Under the pieces are notes generated by a model. That model worked only from the letters and a program-made list of their open reading frames with translations. It searched no databases and was not told the DNA's origin. From positions 44,499 to 108,498 of the forward strand of contig CAINHO010000010.1 in the NCBI GenBank assembly GCA_903848935.1: a DNA stretch of 64,000 bases. Direction: 5' to 3'. Positions within the stretch are counted from its first letter, which is position 1. Each line of letters begins with the position of its first letter. Both the position numbers and the translations under genes were made by a program. Shown piece after piece: positions 40,907 through 50,046 of the stretch. Origin of the DNA: an uncultured Pseudomonadota bacterium. GTDB taxonomy: Bacteria; Pseudomonadota; Gammaproteobacteria; Methylococcales; Methylomonadaceae.

Positions 40907-42529
40907 ATGTCTGCTGTAACAGCTGAACATGGACACGATGATCATCACGATGATCACGCGCATGGCCCAGAGAAGGGCTGGTTGCGTTGGATAATTACCA
41001 CCAACCATAAAGATATTGGTACGTTGTATTTGTTGTTTGCGTTGGCGATGTTTTTTGTCGGCGGCACGATGGCAATGATTATTCGTGCTGAATTGTTTGA
41101 ACCTGGAATGCAATTTGTTGATCCCAAGTTCTTTAACTCGATGACCACGATGCACGCGCTGGTAATGGTTTTCGGAGCAGTTATGCCCGCATTTGTTGGG
41201 CTTGCAAACTGGATGATTCCGATGATGATTGGTGCGCCGGATATGGCGTTGCCACGCATGAACAACATGAGTTTCTGGATGCTTGTTGCAGGTGTTTTAT
41301 TGCTTGCTTCAACATTATTCATGGAAGGTGGCGCACCTGCGGGCGGTTGGACATTATATCCACCACTCGTTTTACAAACAGGTAAAGCCTTGCCGTTTGC
41401 GATTTTCTCGGTGCATTTGCTCGGTATTTCTTCAATCATGGGTGCAATTAACATTATTGCGACTATTTTGAATATGCGTGCGCCTGCCATGACGTTGATG
41501 AAAATGCCATTGTTCGTTTGGACTTGGTTAATCACCGGTTTCTTGTTAATCGCGATTATGCCCGTATTCGCTGGCGCAGTAACAATGTTGTTGACCGACA
41601 AATTCTTTCACACTAGCTTCTTCGATGCAGCGGGTGGCGGTGATCCAGTGCTTTATCAACACATTTTCTGGTTCTTCGGACACCCAGAAGTTTATGTGAT
41701 GATTTTGCCAACATTTGGCGTAGCTTCAACGATTATTCCCGTGTTTGCGCGTAAGCCTTTATTTGGTTACAGCTCAATGGTGTATGCAACAGCGTCAATC
41801 GCGTTTTTGTCATTTATCGTTTGGGCGCATCACATGTTTACTGTCGGCTTGCCAATTTCAGGCGAGTTGTATTTCATGTATGCCACCATGCTGATTGCGA
41901 TTCCGACTGGTGTAAAAGTATTTAACTGGACGGCAACGATGTGGAAAGGTGCAATGACATTTGAAACACCGATGTTGTTTTCAATTGCCTTCGTGGTGTT
42001 ATTCACTTTAGGTGGTTTCACGGGCTTGATGATGTCTATTGCGCCTGTGGATTTCCAATATCACGATACTTATTTCATTGTGGCGCATTTCCATTACACA
42101 CTTGTTCCAGCATCAGTGTTCATTTTAATGGCAGCAGGTTACTTCTGGTTGCCTAAATGGACGGGTCACATGTACAACGAAAAAATCGGACAATTGCATT
42201 TTTGGTTGTCGGCGATTTCGGTGAACATTTTGTTTTTTCCACAACACTTTTTGGGATTAGCAGGTATGCCACGTCGTATTCCTGATTACGCGATTCAATT
42301 TGCGGATTGGAACATGATTTCAAGTATTGGTGGTTTCATTTTCGGCGCGAGCCAATTGTTGTTCCTTTGGATTGTGATTGACACGATTAAAGGCGGCACT
42401 GGTGAAAAAGTTAGCGACGAAGTGTGGGAAGATGCACATAAACACGGTTTAGAATGGACTTTGCCATCACCCGTGCCTTATCACACCTTTTCTACGCCAC
42501 CTACTGTGATTCCTTGCGATCACAATTAA
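40907..42529 (+). CDS. coxA: Cytochrome c oxidase subunit I
   Basis: 540 aa, 12 membrane helices. A His/Asp-rich N-terminal tail (residues 7-20) precedes the oxidase core. Conserved ligands are seen in [11 protein letters not shown] (low-spin haem His), [18 protein letters not shown] (CuB His and cross-linked Tyr), WAHHMFTVG and [13 protein letters not shown] (haem a/a3 His). The Tyr in the HPEVY motif places it in the A-family of haem-copper oxidases. Confidence 0.98.
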   Translation: MSAVTAEHGHDDHHDDHAHGPEKGWLRWIITTNHKDIGTLYLLFALAMFFVGGTMAMIIRAELFEPGMQFVDPKFFNSMTTMHALVMVFGAVMPAFVGLANWMIPMMIGAPDMALPRMNNMSFWMLVAGVLLLASTLFMEGGAPAGGWTLYPPLVLQTGKALPFAIFSVHLLGISSIMGAINIIATILNMRAPAMTLMKMPLFVWTWLITGFLLIAIMPVFAGAVTMLLTDKFFHTSFFDAAGGGDPVLYQHIFWFFGHPEVYVMILPTFGVASTIIPVFARKPLFGYSSMVYATASIAFLSFIVWAHHMFTVGLPISGELYFMYATMLIAIPTGVKVFNWTATMWKGAMTFETPMLFSIAFVVLFTLGGFTGLMMSIAPVDFQYHDTYFIVAHFHYTLVPASVFILMAAGYFWLPKWTGHMYNEKIGQLHFWLSAISVNILFFPQHFLGLAGMPRRIPDYAIQFADWNMISSIGGFIFGASQLLFLWIVIDTIKGGTGEKVSDEVWEDAHKHGLEWTLPSPVPYHTFSTPPTVIPCDHN

Positions 42530-42541
42530 GGTCAAAATGTA

Positions 42542-42563
42542 GAGGCGTGAATTTTAGCGCCTC
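42542..42563 (+). repeat. Intercistronic hairpin after coxA
   Basis: GAGGCG-TGAATTTTA-GCGCCTC pairs six to seven bases 13 nt after the coxA stop. There is no T-run, so it more likely affects mRNA stability or processing than termination. Confidence 0.35.
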
Positions 42564-42578
42564 GACGTTGGATTGAAT

Positions 42579-42677
42579 ATGACGATAAAACAAAAAAATA
42601 TCTTAACGGCAGTGGTGTTAATAGCTATTGCTACTACGATTTACGTTATGGCTGTTATTCAAGCGATTTCACGATGA
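42579..42677 (+). CDS. 32-aa single-helix membrane protein in the oxidase operon
   Basis: MTIKQKNIL followed by one hydrophobic helix (about residues 10-28) and a short basic end. Its TGA stop overlaps the ctaG ATG (ATGA), so it is translationally coupled. Very small membrane proteins at this position between coxA and ctaG are common in proteobacterial oxidase operons and are thought to aid assembly. It is too short to be called by most gene finders. Confidence 0.75.
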   Translation: MTIKQKNILTAVVLIAIATTIYVMAVIQAISR

Positions 42678-43225
42678 ACGATGAAGTTTCTGTAAAAAAT
42701 AAAAAGTTAGGGCAAAAATTAGCCATTGTTGCCATTGCCATGTTTGGTTTTGGTTATGCGTTGGTGCCGTTGTATGACGTGTTGTGTGAATGGAAATGGA
42801 TTGAGCGCGATCGTCCTGACGCGATTAAAGCCATTCCTGAAACGGCTTACACTGTCGATGTGAATCGTAATGTTAACGTGGAATTTATGACTTCGTTAAA
42901 TGAAAACACACCGATGGTTTTTAGTTCAGAAATGCCGCAATTACAAGTTCATCCAGGCGAATATCACACGGTTAATTTTTATGCTGAAAATAAGACGAAT
43001 AAAACGATGGTTGCGCGAGCAATTCCGAGTTTTTCGCCTGCTTTGACTAGCACTTATTTTGAGAAGGTCGAATGTTTTTGTTTTTCGGAACAAACGTTTG
43101 CCCCGCATGAAAAGAAAACGATGCCGATGCGTTTTGTGGTGAATCCTGCGTTACCGACAGACTATAAAACGATTACGTTGTCCTACACTTTTTTTGATAA
43201 CACTGAAACAGCCGTAAAAAAATAA
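42674..43225 (+). CDS. ctaG: Cytochrome c oxidase assembly protein CtaG (Cox11 family)
   Basis: 183 aa. N-terminal transmembrane helix (about 12-33), then the Cox11 copper-binding motif VECFCFSEQTFAPHEKKTMPMRF (Cys-Phe-Cys) in the periplasmic domain. It delivers copper to the CuB site of subunit I. Confidence 0.95.
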   Translation: MNDEVSVKNKKLGQKLAIVAIAMFGFGYALVPLYDVLCEWKWIERDRPDAIKAIPETAYTVDVNRNVNVEFMTSLNENTPMVFSSEMPQLQVHPGEYHTVNFYAENKTNKTMVARAIPSFSPALTSTYFEKVECFCFSEQTFAPHEKKTMPMRFVVNPALPTDYKTITLSYTFFDNTETAVKK

Positions 43226-43238
43226 CAAGGGGAAGTTT

Positions 43239-44105
43239 ATGTCTACAAGTAATACAACTTATTACATTCCACACAGAGCGACGTGGCCCGTGCTGGCGAC
43301 AGCGGGTTTGCTCACGACGTTGGTGGGATTTGCAAATTATCTTAACGGCTCATCTATCGGCTCAACGCTAATGATTGCTGGGCTAGCAATTTTGGTGGTG
43401 ATGTTGGCAGGTTGGTTCACACTGCAAGCCACTGAAAGTGAAACGGGAATGTACAACCACGGTGTCGGCGTGTCTTATCGCATGGGCATGATGTGGTTTA
43501 TTTTTTCTGAAATCATGTTCTTCGCCGTTTTCTTCGGCACATTGTGGTACACCCGTAATTTATCAGTGCCTTGGTTAGGCGGCGCAGGTTCAAACGCGGC
43601 AACGCATGAATTTTTGTGGTCAGGTTTTACCGCTACTTGGCCAACAAATGGCCCTGGTAACGTCGGTGGTCATTTTGAACCGATGGGCGCGTTTGGTTTA
43701 CCTTTATTGAATACATTATTACTTTTAACCAGTGGCGTAACTTGTACTTGGGCGCATCACGGTTTAATTGCTAAAAATCGTAAACAATTGATTCAAGGTT
43801 TATCAGCAACGGTTGGTTTAGGATTTTTATTCGTGCTTTGCCAAGCGATTGAATACCATGAAGCGTATACCGAAATGGGTTTGACATTAGGTTCAGGCAT
43901 TTATGGTTCAACGTTTTTCATGTTGACGGGTTTTCACGGTTTCCACGTTTGCGTGGGTGCGATTATTTTAAGCGTGGTTTTATTCCGCAGCGCGAAAGGT
44001 CATTTCACGCCCGAAAATCATTTTGCGTTTGAAGCAGCTGCATGGTATTGGCACTTTGTGGACGTGGTTTGGTTAGGTTTGTTTATTTTCGTTTATTTAA
44101 TGTAA
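43239..44105 (+). CDS. coxC: Cytochrome c oxidase subunit III
   Basis: 288 aa, seven membrane helices. Family motifs are FSEIMFFAVFFGTLWYTRN, STFFMLTGFHGFHVCVGAI and EAAAWYWHFVDVVWLGLFIFVY at the C-terminus. It is the last gene of the oxidase operon and is followed by a strong terminator. Confidence 0.97.
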   Translation: MSTSNTTYYIPHRATWPVLATAGLLTTLVGFANYLNGSSIGSTLMIAGLAILVVMLAGWFTLQATESETGMYNHGVGVSYRMGMMWFIFSEIMFFAVFFGTLWYTRNLSVPWLGGAGSNAATHEFLWSGFTATWPTNGPGNVGGHFEPMGAFGLPLLNTLLLLTSGVTCTWAHHGLIAKNRKQLIQGLSATVGLGFLFVLCQAIEYHEAYTEMGLTLGSGIYGSTFFMLTGFHGFHVCVGAIILSVVLFRSAKGHFTPENHFAFEAAAWYWHFVDVVWLGLFIFVYLM

Positions 44106-44125
44106 ATCGAAAATTTTTAACCTAC

Positions 44126-44162
44126 AAAAAAGCGCGGTCTGTTTTCAGACCGCGCTTTTTTT
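44126..44162. terminator. Bidirectional terminator between coxC and fbaA
   Basis: AAAAAAGCGCGGTCTG-TTTT-CAGACCGCGCTTTTTTT is a perfect 10-bp GC-rich stem flanked by A and T runs, serving both convergent transcripts. Confidence 0.92.
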
Positions 44163-44172
44163 ATGTCATTTT

Positions 44173-45252
44173 TTACAACGAATTCACGGCATTCAATTCC
44201 GCAAAGGCTTGTTCGATTCGCGCCACTATGCTGATTTGACTCGCACGTTGCCAAACACGCGGATCGTAGTATTTTTTATTGGGTTTATCGTCACCATCGG
44301 GATTTCCGATTTGACCTTGTAAATAGCCTTCGTTGGTTTTGTAATAATCCATCACGCCCGCCCATGCCGCCCATTGCGTATCGGTATCAATATTCATTTT
44401 AATAACACCGTAACTAATCGCTTCGGCAATTTCAACCGCTGACGAACCTGAACCGCCGTGAAATACGAAATCTAACGCATTTGTTGGCAACCCGAATTTT
44501 TCAGACACAAACGTTTGTGAATCGCGCAAAATCGTCGGTGTTAATTTCACATTCCCAGGTTTATAAACGCCGTGAACATTGCCAAACGATGCGGCAATGG
44601 TGAAACGTGGGCTAATTTTAATCAGTTGTTCATACGCATACGCGACATCTTCGGGCTGTGTGTAAAGTGCATCCTGATGTAAATGGCTGTTATCCACGCC
44701 ATCTTCTTCGCCACCGGTGCAACCGAGTTCGATTTCTAACGTCATACCCATTTTGCTCATGCGTTCCAAATAACGTCCGCAAATTTCAATGTTTTCGTGC
44801 AGCGATTCTTCCGACAAATCCAACATGTGCGAACTGAAAAGCGGTTTGCCTGTCGCGGCAAAATGTTTTTCACCTTCGTCGAGCAACCCGTCAATCCACG
44901 GCAATAATTTTTTTGCCGCGTGATCAGTATGCAAAATCACTGGCACGCCATAATTTTTCGCCACGGTGTGAACGTGTTGTGCGCCTGCAATCGCCCCTAA
45001 AATCGCACCTTGTTGACCGTCGAACTTCAAACCCTTACCGGCAACAAATTGTGCGCCACCATTTGAAAACTGCACGATGACGGCAGATTTTGATTTTGCC
45101 GCCGCTTCTAAAACCGCGTTAATTGAATCGCTATTTATTACATTAACAGCGGGTAACGCCATTTTGTTGGCTTTACAAAACGCGAAAATCTTTTGTACGT
45201 CGTCGCCTGTGACTACGCCTGCGCTGACAATATCTAATAATTTTTGAGCCAT
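44173..45252 (-). CDS. fbaA: Class II fructose-bisphosphate aldolase
   Basis: 359 aa, FbaA subclass. Zinc ligands are in VILHTDHAAKKLLPW (about 105-119) and the second region IELGCTGGEEDGVDNS, with ASFGNVHGVYKPGNV and VFHGGSGSSAVEIAEAI for phosphate binding. It acts in glycolysis and gluconeogenesis; in C1-metabolising relatives it also serves formaldehyde-fixing cycles. Confidence 0.97.
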   Translation of the reverse strand: MAQKLLDIVSAGVVTGDDVQKIFAFCKANKMALPAVNVINSDSINAVLEAAAKSKSAVIVQFSNGGAQFVAGKGLKFDGQQGAILGAIAGAQHVHTVAKNYGVPVILHTDHAAKKLLPWIDGLLDEGEKHFAATGKPLFSSHMLDLSEESLHENIEICGRYLERMSKMGMTLEIELGCTGGEEDGVDNSHLHQDALYTQPEDVAYAYEQLIKISPRFTIAASFGNVHGVYKPGNVKLTPTILRDSQTFVSEKFGLPTNALDFVFHGGSGSSAVEIAEAISYGVIKMNIDTDTQWAAWAGVMDYYKTNEGYLQGQIGNPDGDDKPNKKYYDPRVWQRASQISIVARIEQAFAELNAVNSL

Positions 45253-45292
45253 GAGAATCTCCAGTTAAAACAGTGAAAAATTTAAATAAAAG

Positions 45293-45316
45293 GTAGGCGC
45301 GAATTTATTCGCGCGG
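45293..45316. repeat. REP-like element between fbaA and hypC
   Basis: GTAGGCGCGAATTTATTCGCGC begins with GTAGG and forms a stem from CGCGAAT and ATTCGCG, the pattern of REP sequences in several gammaproteobacteria. A related pair is found at 46736-46796. Confidence 0.5.
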
Positions 45317-45405
45317 TTTAATCATAACCGCTTTCGGCTTAAACACAATTAGCCTTCAAAACGGATATAATAACCTCCTGTTATTTAACCTAAAGTGAGT
45401 GTCTT

Positions 45406-45651
45406 ATGTGTTTAGCTGTCCCCGCCAAAATTATAAGTTTAAATGCTAATGCCGACGATTTACTTTGTACTGGAAATGTTGATTTTTCAGGCGTGCAAAA
45501 AGAAATCAGCCTCGCTTATGTTCCCGAAGCGCAGATTGGCGATTATGTGATTGTTCACGCGGGTTTCGCGCTTTCAATTTTGGACGAAAGCGAAGCCTTA
45601 GCAAGTTTACAAGCCTTTCAAGATTTAGCCGACTTTGAAGCCACGTTATGA
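45406..45651 (+). CDS. hypC: [NiFe] hydrogenase maturation chaperone HypC
   Basis: 81 aa. The N-terminal MCLAVPAKI contains the essential Cys2 used to carry the Fe(CN)2CO unit with HypD. It overlaps hypD by 4 nt (ATGA). hypA, hypB and hypE are not nearby; hypF is 14 kb away. Confidence 0.95.
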   Translation: MCLAVPAKIISLNANADDLLCTGNVDFSGVQKEISLAYVPEAQIGDYVIVHAGFALSILDESEALASLQAFQDLADFEATL

Positions 45652-46739
45652 ATTATGTTCAAGCGTTTCGCAATCCCGAACTCGCGCAACAATGGGTCAG
45701 CGCAATTAAATCGTTGGCAACACAACGTTGGCGCATTATGGAAGTGTGTGGCGGGCAAACGCACAGCATTATCAAATACGGTATCGATCAATTGCTCGCC
45801 GACGACATTGAGTTAATTCACGGTCCAGGTTGCCCTGTTTGTGTCACACCGTTGGCATATATCGACAAAGCCTTAGCGATTGCAGCACAACCGAATGTGA
45901 TTTTTTGTTCATTTGGCGATATGTTGCGTGTGCCGAGTTCGCACCAAGATTTACTCAGTTTAAAAGCGCAAGGTGCGGATATTCGTATCGTGTATTCGCC
46001 GTTGGACGCGCTGACGATTGCGGAACAATCGCCCGATAAAGAAGTGGTTTTTTTTGGAGTCGGTTTTGAAACGACTGCGCCAACAACGGCATTAGCCGCG
46101 TATCAAGCGAAACTAAAACAGCTTAAAAACTTTTCATTATTGATTTGTCACGTTCGCGTACCACCCGTGATGCAAGCTTTATTAGCGACAGAAAATCATC
46201 GCGTGCAAGGATTTTTGGGCGCGGGACACGTTTGTTCGATTATGGGTTTCCACGAATACACGCCGATTTGTGAGCAACATAAAATGCCAATTGTGGTCAC
46301 GGGATTTGAACCCGTCGATATTTTGCAGGGCATTTATTTGTGTGTGAAACAGTTGGAAGAAGGACGTTTTGTGGTTGAAAATCAATACTCACGCATCGTC
46401 AAAGAAGCTGGCAATGTTCCAGCGCAAGCCTTAATGCAAAAGGTGTTTAACGTGGTTAATCGAAATTGGCGAGGATTAGGAGAAATCGCTGACAGCGGTT
46501 TGGCATTAAATTCGGATTATGACGATTGGAATGCGGAGAATCGTTTTTCGGTGGGTGAAATTAACACGTTAGAACCCTTAGAATGTCAAAGTGGTGACGT
46601 GTTGCAAGGCTTAATCAAACCCGCGCAGTGCGCCGAATTCGGAAAAACCTGCACACCAGAACACCCGCTCGGTGCAACAATGGTCTCATCTGAAGGGGCG
46701 TGTGCCGCTTATTATCGTTATCGTCAAAACTCAACGTAG
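45648..46739 (+). CDS. hypD: [NiFe] hydrogenase maturation protein HypD
   Basis: 363 aa. Conserved motifs: [15 protein letters not shown] (about 35-49), [11 protein letters not shown] (about 63-73), [10 protein letters not shown] (about 143-152) and a C-terminal [4Fe-4S] Cys set ([15 protein letters not shown]). It is the scaffold on which the Fe(CN)2CO centre is built with HypC. A REP-like repeat overlaps its stop codon. Confidence 0.96.
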   Translation: MNYVQAFRNPELAQQWVSAIKSLATQRWRIMEVCGGQTHSIIKYGIDQLLADDIELIHGPGCPVCVTPLAYIDKALAIAAQPNVIFCSFGDMLRVPSSHQDLLSLKAQGADIRIVYSPLDALTIAEQSPDKEVVFFGVGFETTAPTTALAAYQAKLKQLKNFSLLICHVRVPPVMQALLATENHRVQGFLGAGHVCSIMGFHEYTPICEQHKMPIVVTGFEPVDILQGIYLCVKQLEEGRFVVENQYSRIVKEAGNVPAQALMQKVFNVVNRNWRGLGEIADSGLALNSDYDDWNAENRFSVGEINTLEPLECQSGDVLQGLIKPAQCAEFGKTCTPEHPLGATMVSSEGACAAYYRYRQNST

Positions 46740-46796
46740 GCGCGGTTGGCTGCGAAATAAAATAAAACAAAAAATCGCGGCTAAAGCCACACCTAC
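46736..46796. repeat. Inverted pair of REP-like sequences at the hypD 3' end
   Basis: GTAGGCGCGGTTGGCTGCGA (46736-46755) and TCGCGGCTAAAGCCACACCTAC (46775-46796) are imperfect inverted copies with a GTAGG head, separated by an AT-rich spacer. The first copy contains the hypD TAG stop codon. The arrangement is that of a BIME-like doublet. Confidence 0.6.
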
Positions 46797-46822
46797 ATTT
46801 TCATTTTTAGGAGGATTCGTCA

Positions 46823-48520
46823 ATGCCAATGAACACTGGATTTTTGCTTCAATTTATTCGGTTAGCCGCGCCGTTTTGGCAATCCGAAAATAAAACCACA
46901 ATTCGCCGCTTAACCTGTGCATTATTTGCCTTAACTTTGATTCAAATTGTTGTCGCCGTCGTCATTACCGAATGGAGCGCGAACTTATTTAACGCACTCG
47001 AACAACGTTCAATGGCGGGTGTATTGACGCAAGTTGGAATGATTATTTTAATTTTCATCGCCAATATCGCAGTAACCGTGACGCATTTCAAAGTGAAACG
47101 CGCGTTGCAACTCGATTGGCGAAACTGGCTCTCCGCCAAGTTAATTTCTCAATGGATGAGCGATGGGCGGCATTATTTGGTGACACATATTCAAAGTGCT
47201 GACGCACACGATAATCCTGATGGACGGATTGCCGAAGACGTACGAATTGCCACGGAATCGGCGATTGATTTAGCGCATTCTCTCATTTTTTGTCTTTTGC
47301 TTTTGGTAAGTTTTAGCAAAATTTTGTGGACGTTATCGGGTGTGATTACGCTAGATTTAGGTTTTTTTGAAATGCCGATTTATGGGCATTTGGTGTGGTT
47401 GGCGATGCTTTACGCGACGGGCGCATCAGTTTTAGGCTGGTGGATTGGTCGCCCATTAACGCAAGCGACAAATGGGCGACAAGACGTTGAAGCCAATTTT
47501 CGGTTTGGGTTGGTAAATGCGCGTGAAAATTCGCTCGCTATTTCGCTGGTACACGGAGAACATACGGAACAAGAGCGTTTTGACGGATTATTTAACGATA
47601 TTATTGACGCATGGCAACGACAAACTGTCGCATGGTCACATATTTTCATGTTTTCGTCGGGACATTCGGTGTTTTTAATGGCGTTCCCGATTTTAGTATC
47701 CGCGCCACGGTTTGTATTAGGTAGCATTTCACTTGGCGGGTTAATGCAATCCGCGCAAGCCTTTCAACAAATGGCTTCTGCGCTATCTTGGCCTGTAGAT
47801 AATATGGCGAAAATCGCCGAATGGCGGGCTTCGGTAGAACGAGTTTTAAGTTTGGTTCACGCTTTGGACACGTTAGAACAAGAAATCGCCACCCGTGATC
47901 CGCATCGAATTCAACGCATTCGAACAGATCAGCAAGTGTTACGATTACATGATTTGTGCATTGTGCGTTTAGATGGCGTGGTGTGTGTACAAAAAATAAA
48001 TTTAGAAATCAAAGCGGGCGAACGCATTTTAATCGCGGGCAATTCGTTTACAGGTTCAAAATTATTCAAAGCGATTGTTGGTTTTTGGCCATGGGGCGAA
48101 GGGCAAATTGAATTGCCTGTTGACGAAGTGGTTTTTGTACCACCGCGTCCGTATTTACCAATTGGCACGTTACGCACTGCTATTTGTTACCCATTAACTG
48201 TTTCAGATGTAAACCAAGCCGAATTAGAAGAGAAATTAGCGACGGTGGGGTTGGCGAATATGTGTAAACATTTAGACGACGACGTAGATAGTTGGGATGC
48301 GACGTTGTCACGCGAGCAACAACAACGATTAGGGGCTGTGCGTTTATTGTTACAAAAACCAAAATGGATTTTATTGCAGCAAGCGTTTGATTCGCTCGAT
48401 TCGGATGACGAAATTGCGATATTGCGTTTGATTTGCCAAGAATTACCCCAGTCAGCAATTCTTACGATTACCCATGAATCCCGTGCTGAAACCTTTCATC
48501 AGCGCAAAATTACGTTATAA
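46823..48520 (+). CDS. SbmA/YddA-type ABC transporter with degenerate ATPase domain
   Basis: 565 aa; AGGAGG site 8 nt before the ATG. The N-terminal membrane domain (about 1-340, six helices) is of the SbmA/BacA type (EWSANLFNALEQRSM, DNPDGRIAEDVR). The C-terminal half (about 370-565) aligns with an ABC ATPase, but key residues are lost. Walker A reads GNSFTGSKLF with no Lys-Ser pair in place (about 404-414). Walker B and the catalytic Glu read ILLQQAFDSLD (normally LLDEATSALD). The signature reads LSREQQQR in place of LSLGEQQR. ATP hydrolysis is therefore unlikely. Function could be proton-driven like SbmA, or this is a decaying gene with an intact frame. Confidence 0.82.
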   Translation: MPMNTGFLLQFIRLAAPFWQSENKTTIRRLTCALFALTLIQIVVAVVITEWSANLFNALEQRSMAGVLTQVGMIILIFIANIAVTVTHFKVKRALQLDWRNWLSAKLISQWMSDGRHYLVTHIQSADAHDNPDGRIAEDVRIATESAIDLAHSLIFCLLLLVSFSKILWTLSGVITLDLGFFEMPIYGHLVWLAMLYATGASVLGWWIGRPLTQATNGRQDVEANFRFGLVNARENSLAISLVHGEHTEQERFDGLFNDIIDAWQRQTVAWSHIFMFSSGHSVFLMAFPILVSAPRFVLGSISLGGLMQSAQAFQQMASALSWPVDNMAKIAEWRASVERVLSLVHALDTLEQEIATRDPHRIQRIRTDQQVLRLHDLCIVRLDGVVCVQKINLEIKAGERILIAGNSFTGSKLFKAIVGFWPWGEGQIELPVDEVVFVPPRPYLPIGTLRTAICYPLTVSDVNQAELEEKLATVGLANMCKHLDDDVDSWDATLSREQQQRLGAVRLLLQKPKWILLQQAFDSLDSDDEIAILRLICQELPQSAILTITHESRAETFHQRKITL

Positions 48521-48533
48521 CGAGGCGTTTGCA

Positions 48534-49655
48534 ATGACACAAAAAATACAACAAGCATGCGGTAAAAAATTACGCGGCGTGAATTTAGGCGGTTGGTTGG
48601 TATTGGAAAAATGGATGACTCCCAGCATTTTTGAAGGTTTAGAGGCGACGGATGAAACCACATTTTGCGCTGAATTAGGTGATAAAGCCGATGCGATTTT
48701 AAAAGCGCATTGGAACAGTTTTATTACTCGTGACGATTTTCAATGGTTGTCAGAACGCGGCATTAACGCGGTGCGTATTCCTGTTGGACATTGGATTTTT
48801 GGCGCAGATTATCCATATCACCGCAGTTATGGCGAAAATCAACATCCGTTTGTCGTCGGTGGCATTGAGATTTTAGACAAAGCCTTTGATTGGGCGGAAG
48901 AATTCAGCTTAAACATCGTAGTCGATTTACACGCGGCGGCTGGTTGTCAAAATGGATTTGATAATGGTGGTATTAAAGATGTGTGCGAATGGCACACGCA
49001 AGAAGCGTATTTAGAACATTCGTTGAGTGTGTTGGAACGTCTCGCCGAACGTTATTCAAATCGTCCAGCGTTGCACGCAATTGAAGTTTTAAATGAACCG
49101 CGTTGGGACGTGCCAACCGATTATTTGAAAAATTACAACACGTTGGCTTATAAAAAAATCCGTCAACATTGTTTGCCCGATAAAGTGGCAGTTGTTTTTC
49201 ATGATGGTTTTCGTTCGTTTCGAGAATACATTGGTTTTATGCTTGAGCCAGAATTTCAAAACGTGGTATTTGATATGCACCGTTATCAATGTTTTGATCG
49301 TGCCGATATTGATTCAGATATTTACACCCACATGCACAAAGCCAGCGGTGAATGGAAACAAGAAGCCGATGACATTATCCGCGAACTAAAACAACAAACT
49401 TACCTTGGTGAGTGGAGTTTGGGATTAGATTTAAAAGTGGTGTCACTTTGGGCGGAAGGTCCTTTCAATCACGCTTTGGAAAAAATGGATGATTTCCAAA
49501 TGAATGTCGCTTATCGTGGTTATGCAGCGGCGCAATTGGCAACATTTGAAAAATATTTAGGCTGGTTTTTCTGGAGTTATAAAACCGAAACGACACCTGC
49601 ATGGTGTTTTCGAGATTGCGTGAATAACGGTTGGTTGCCGAGTAAATTCGACTAA
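48534..49655 (+). CDS. Glycoside hydrolase family 5 protein (exo-1,3-beta-glucanase-like)
   Basis: 373 aa from the ATG at 48534, which has a CGAGG site; a longer start at 48474 would overlap the ABC gene. The N-terminus LRGVNLGGWLVLEKWMTPSIF resembles fungal-type exo-1,3-beta-glucanases. The acid/base Glu is in EVLNEPRW (about 200) and the nucleophile Glu in YLGEWSLG (about 306). No signal peptide is apparent, so it may act in the cytoplasm. Its 13-nt distance from the ABC gene suggests co-transcription and perhaps a transported glucan or glycolipid substrate. Confidence 0.87.
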   Translation: MTQKIQQACGKKLRGVNLGGWLVLEKWMTPSIFEGLEATDETTFCAELGDKADAILKAHWNSFITRDDFQWLSERGINAVRIPVGHWIFGADYPYHRSYGENQHPFVVGGIEILDKAFDWAEEFSLNIVVDLHAAAGCQNGFDNGGIKDVCEWHTQEAYLEHSLSVLERLAERYSNRPALHAIEVLNEPRWDVPTDYLKNYNTLAYKKIRQHCLPDKVAVVFHDGFRSFREYIGFMLEPEFQNVVFDMHRYQCFDRADIDSDIYTHMHKASGEWKQEADDIIRELKQQTYLGEWSLGLDLKVVSLWAEGPFNHALEKMDDFQMNVAYRGYAAAQLATFEKYLGWFFWSYKTETTPAWCFRDCVNNGWLPSKFD

Positions 49656-50041
49656 TTCAACACGCCGTCCACATAAAACCAACGTCCGGCGATTTTTTTG
49701 AAGCGGCTGATTTCGTGCATCGTCAGCCGCGTTTCACCATCCAGCATATACGCATTAAATTCCACGCGCCCTTTGTCGTCTTTCGCACCACCTTTTTTGG
49801 TATGCAGAATTTCTAATTTTTGCCACGTCGTATTGTCTTCTGAAAAATCGAGTTGTGTCGGGCGCGTGGTTTTATGCCACGTCGCCAGTAAATAATCCGA
49901 GTTTTGCAACACATACGCGCTATAACGTGAACGCATTAAGGCTTCGGCGGTGATGGGAAAATGTGTGCCGTCGTGAAAGAGTTGGCAGCATTCGGCATAA
50001 TTTTTGAGTGAACCGCAAGCGCAACGTGTTGAGTTGGTCAT
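49652..50041 (-). CDS. YchJ-family SEC-C motif protein (UPF0225)
   Basis: 129 aa. N-terminal Zn-binding SEC-C motif CACGSLKNYAECCQ, then the NTF2-like YchJ domain with MRSRYSAYVLQNSDYLLATWH. Function is unknown in the family. It starts 5 nt after the FAD oxidoreductase gene and overlaps the end of the GH5 gene by 4 nt. Confidence 0.9.
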   Translation of the reverse strand: MTNSTRCACGSLKNYAECCQLFHDGTHFPITAEALMRSRYSAYVLQNSDYLLATWHKTTRPTQLDFSEDNTTWQKLEILHTKKGGAKDDKGRVEFNAYMLDGETRLTMHEISRFKKIAGRWFYVDGVLN

Positions 50042-50046
50042 AATTT

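Noticed and set aside
40954..41601. 215-codon ORF antisense to coxA
   Set aside because: Its hydrophobic, Asn/Ile-rich sequence is the complement of membrane-helix codons of subunit I; no independent support.
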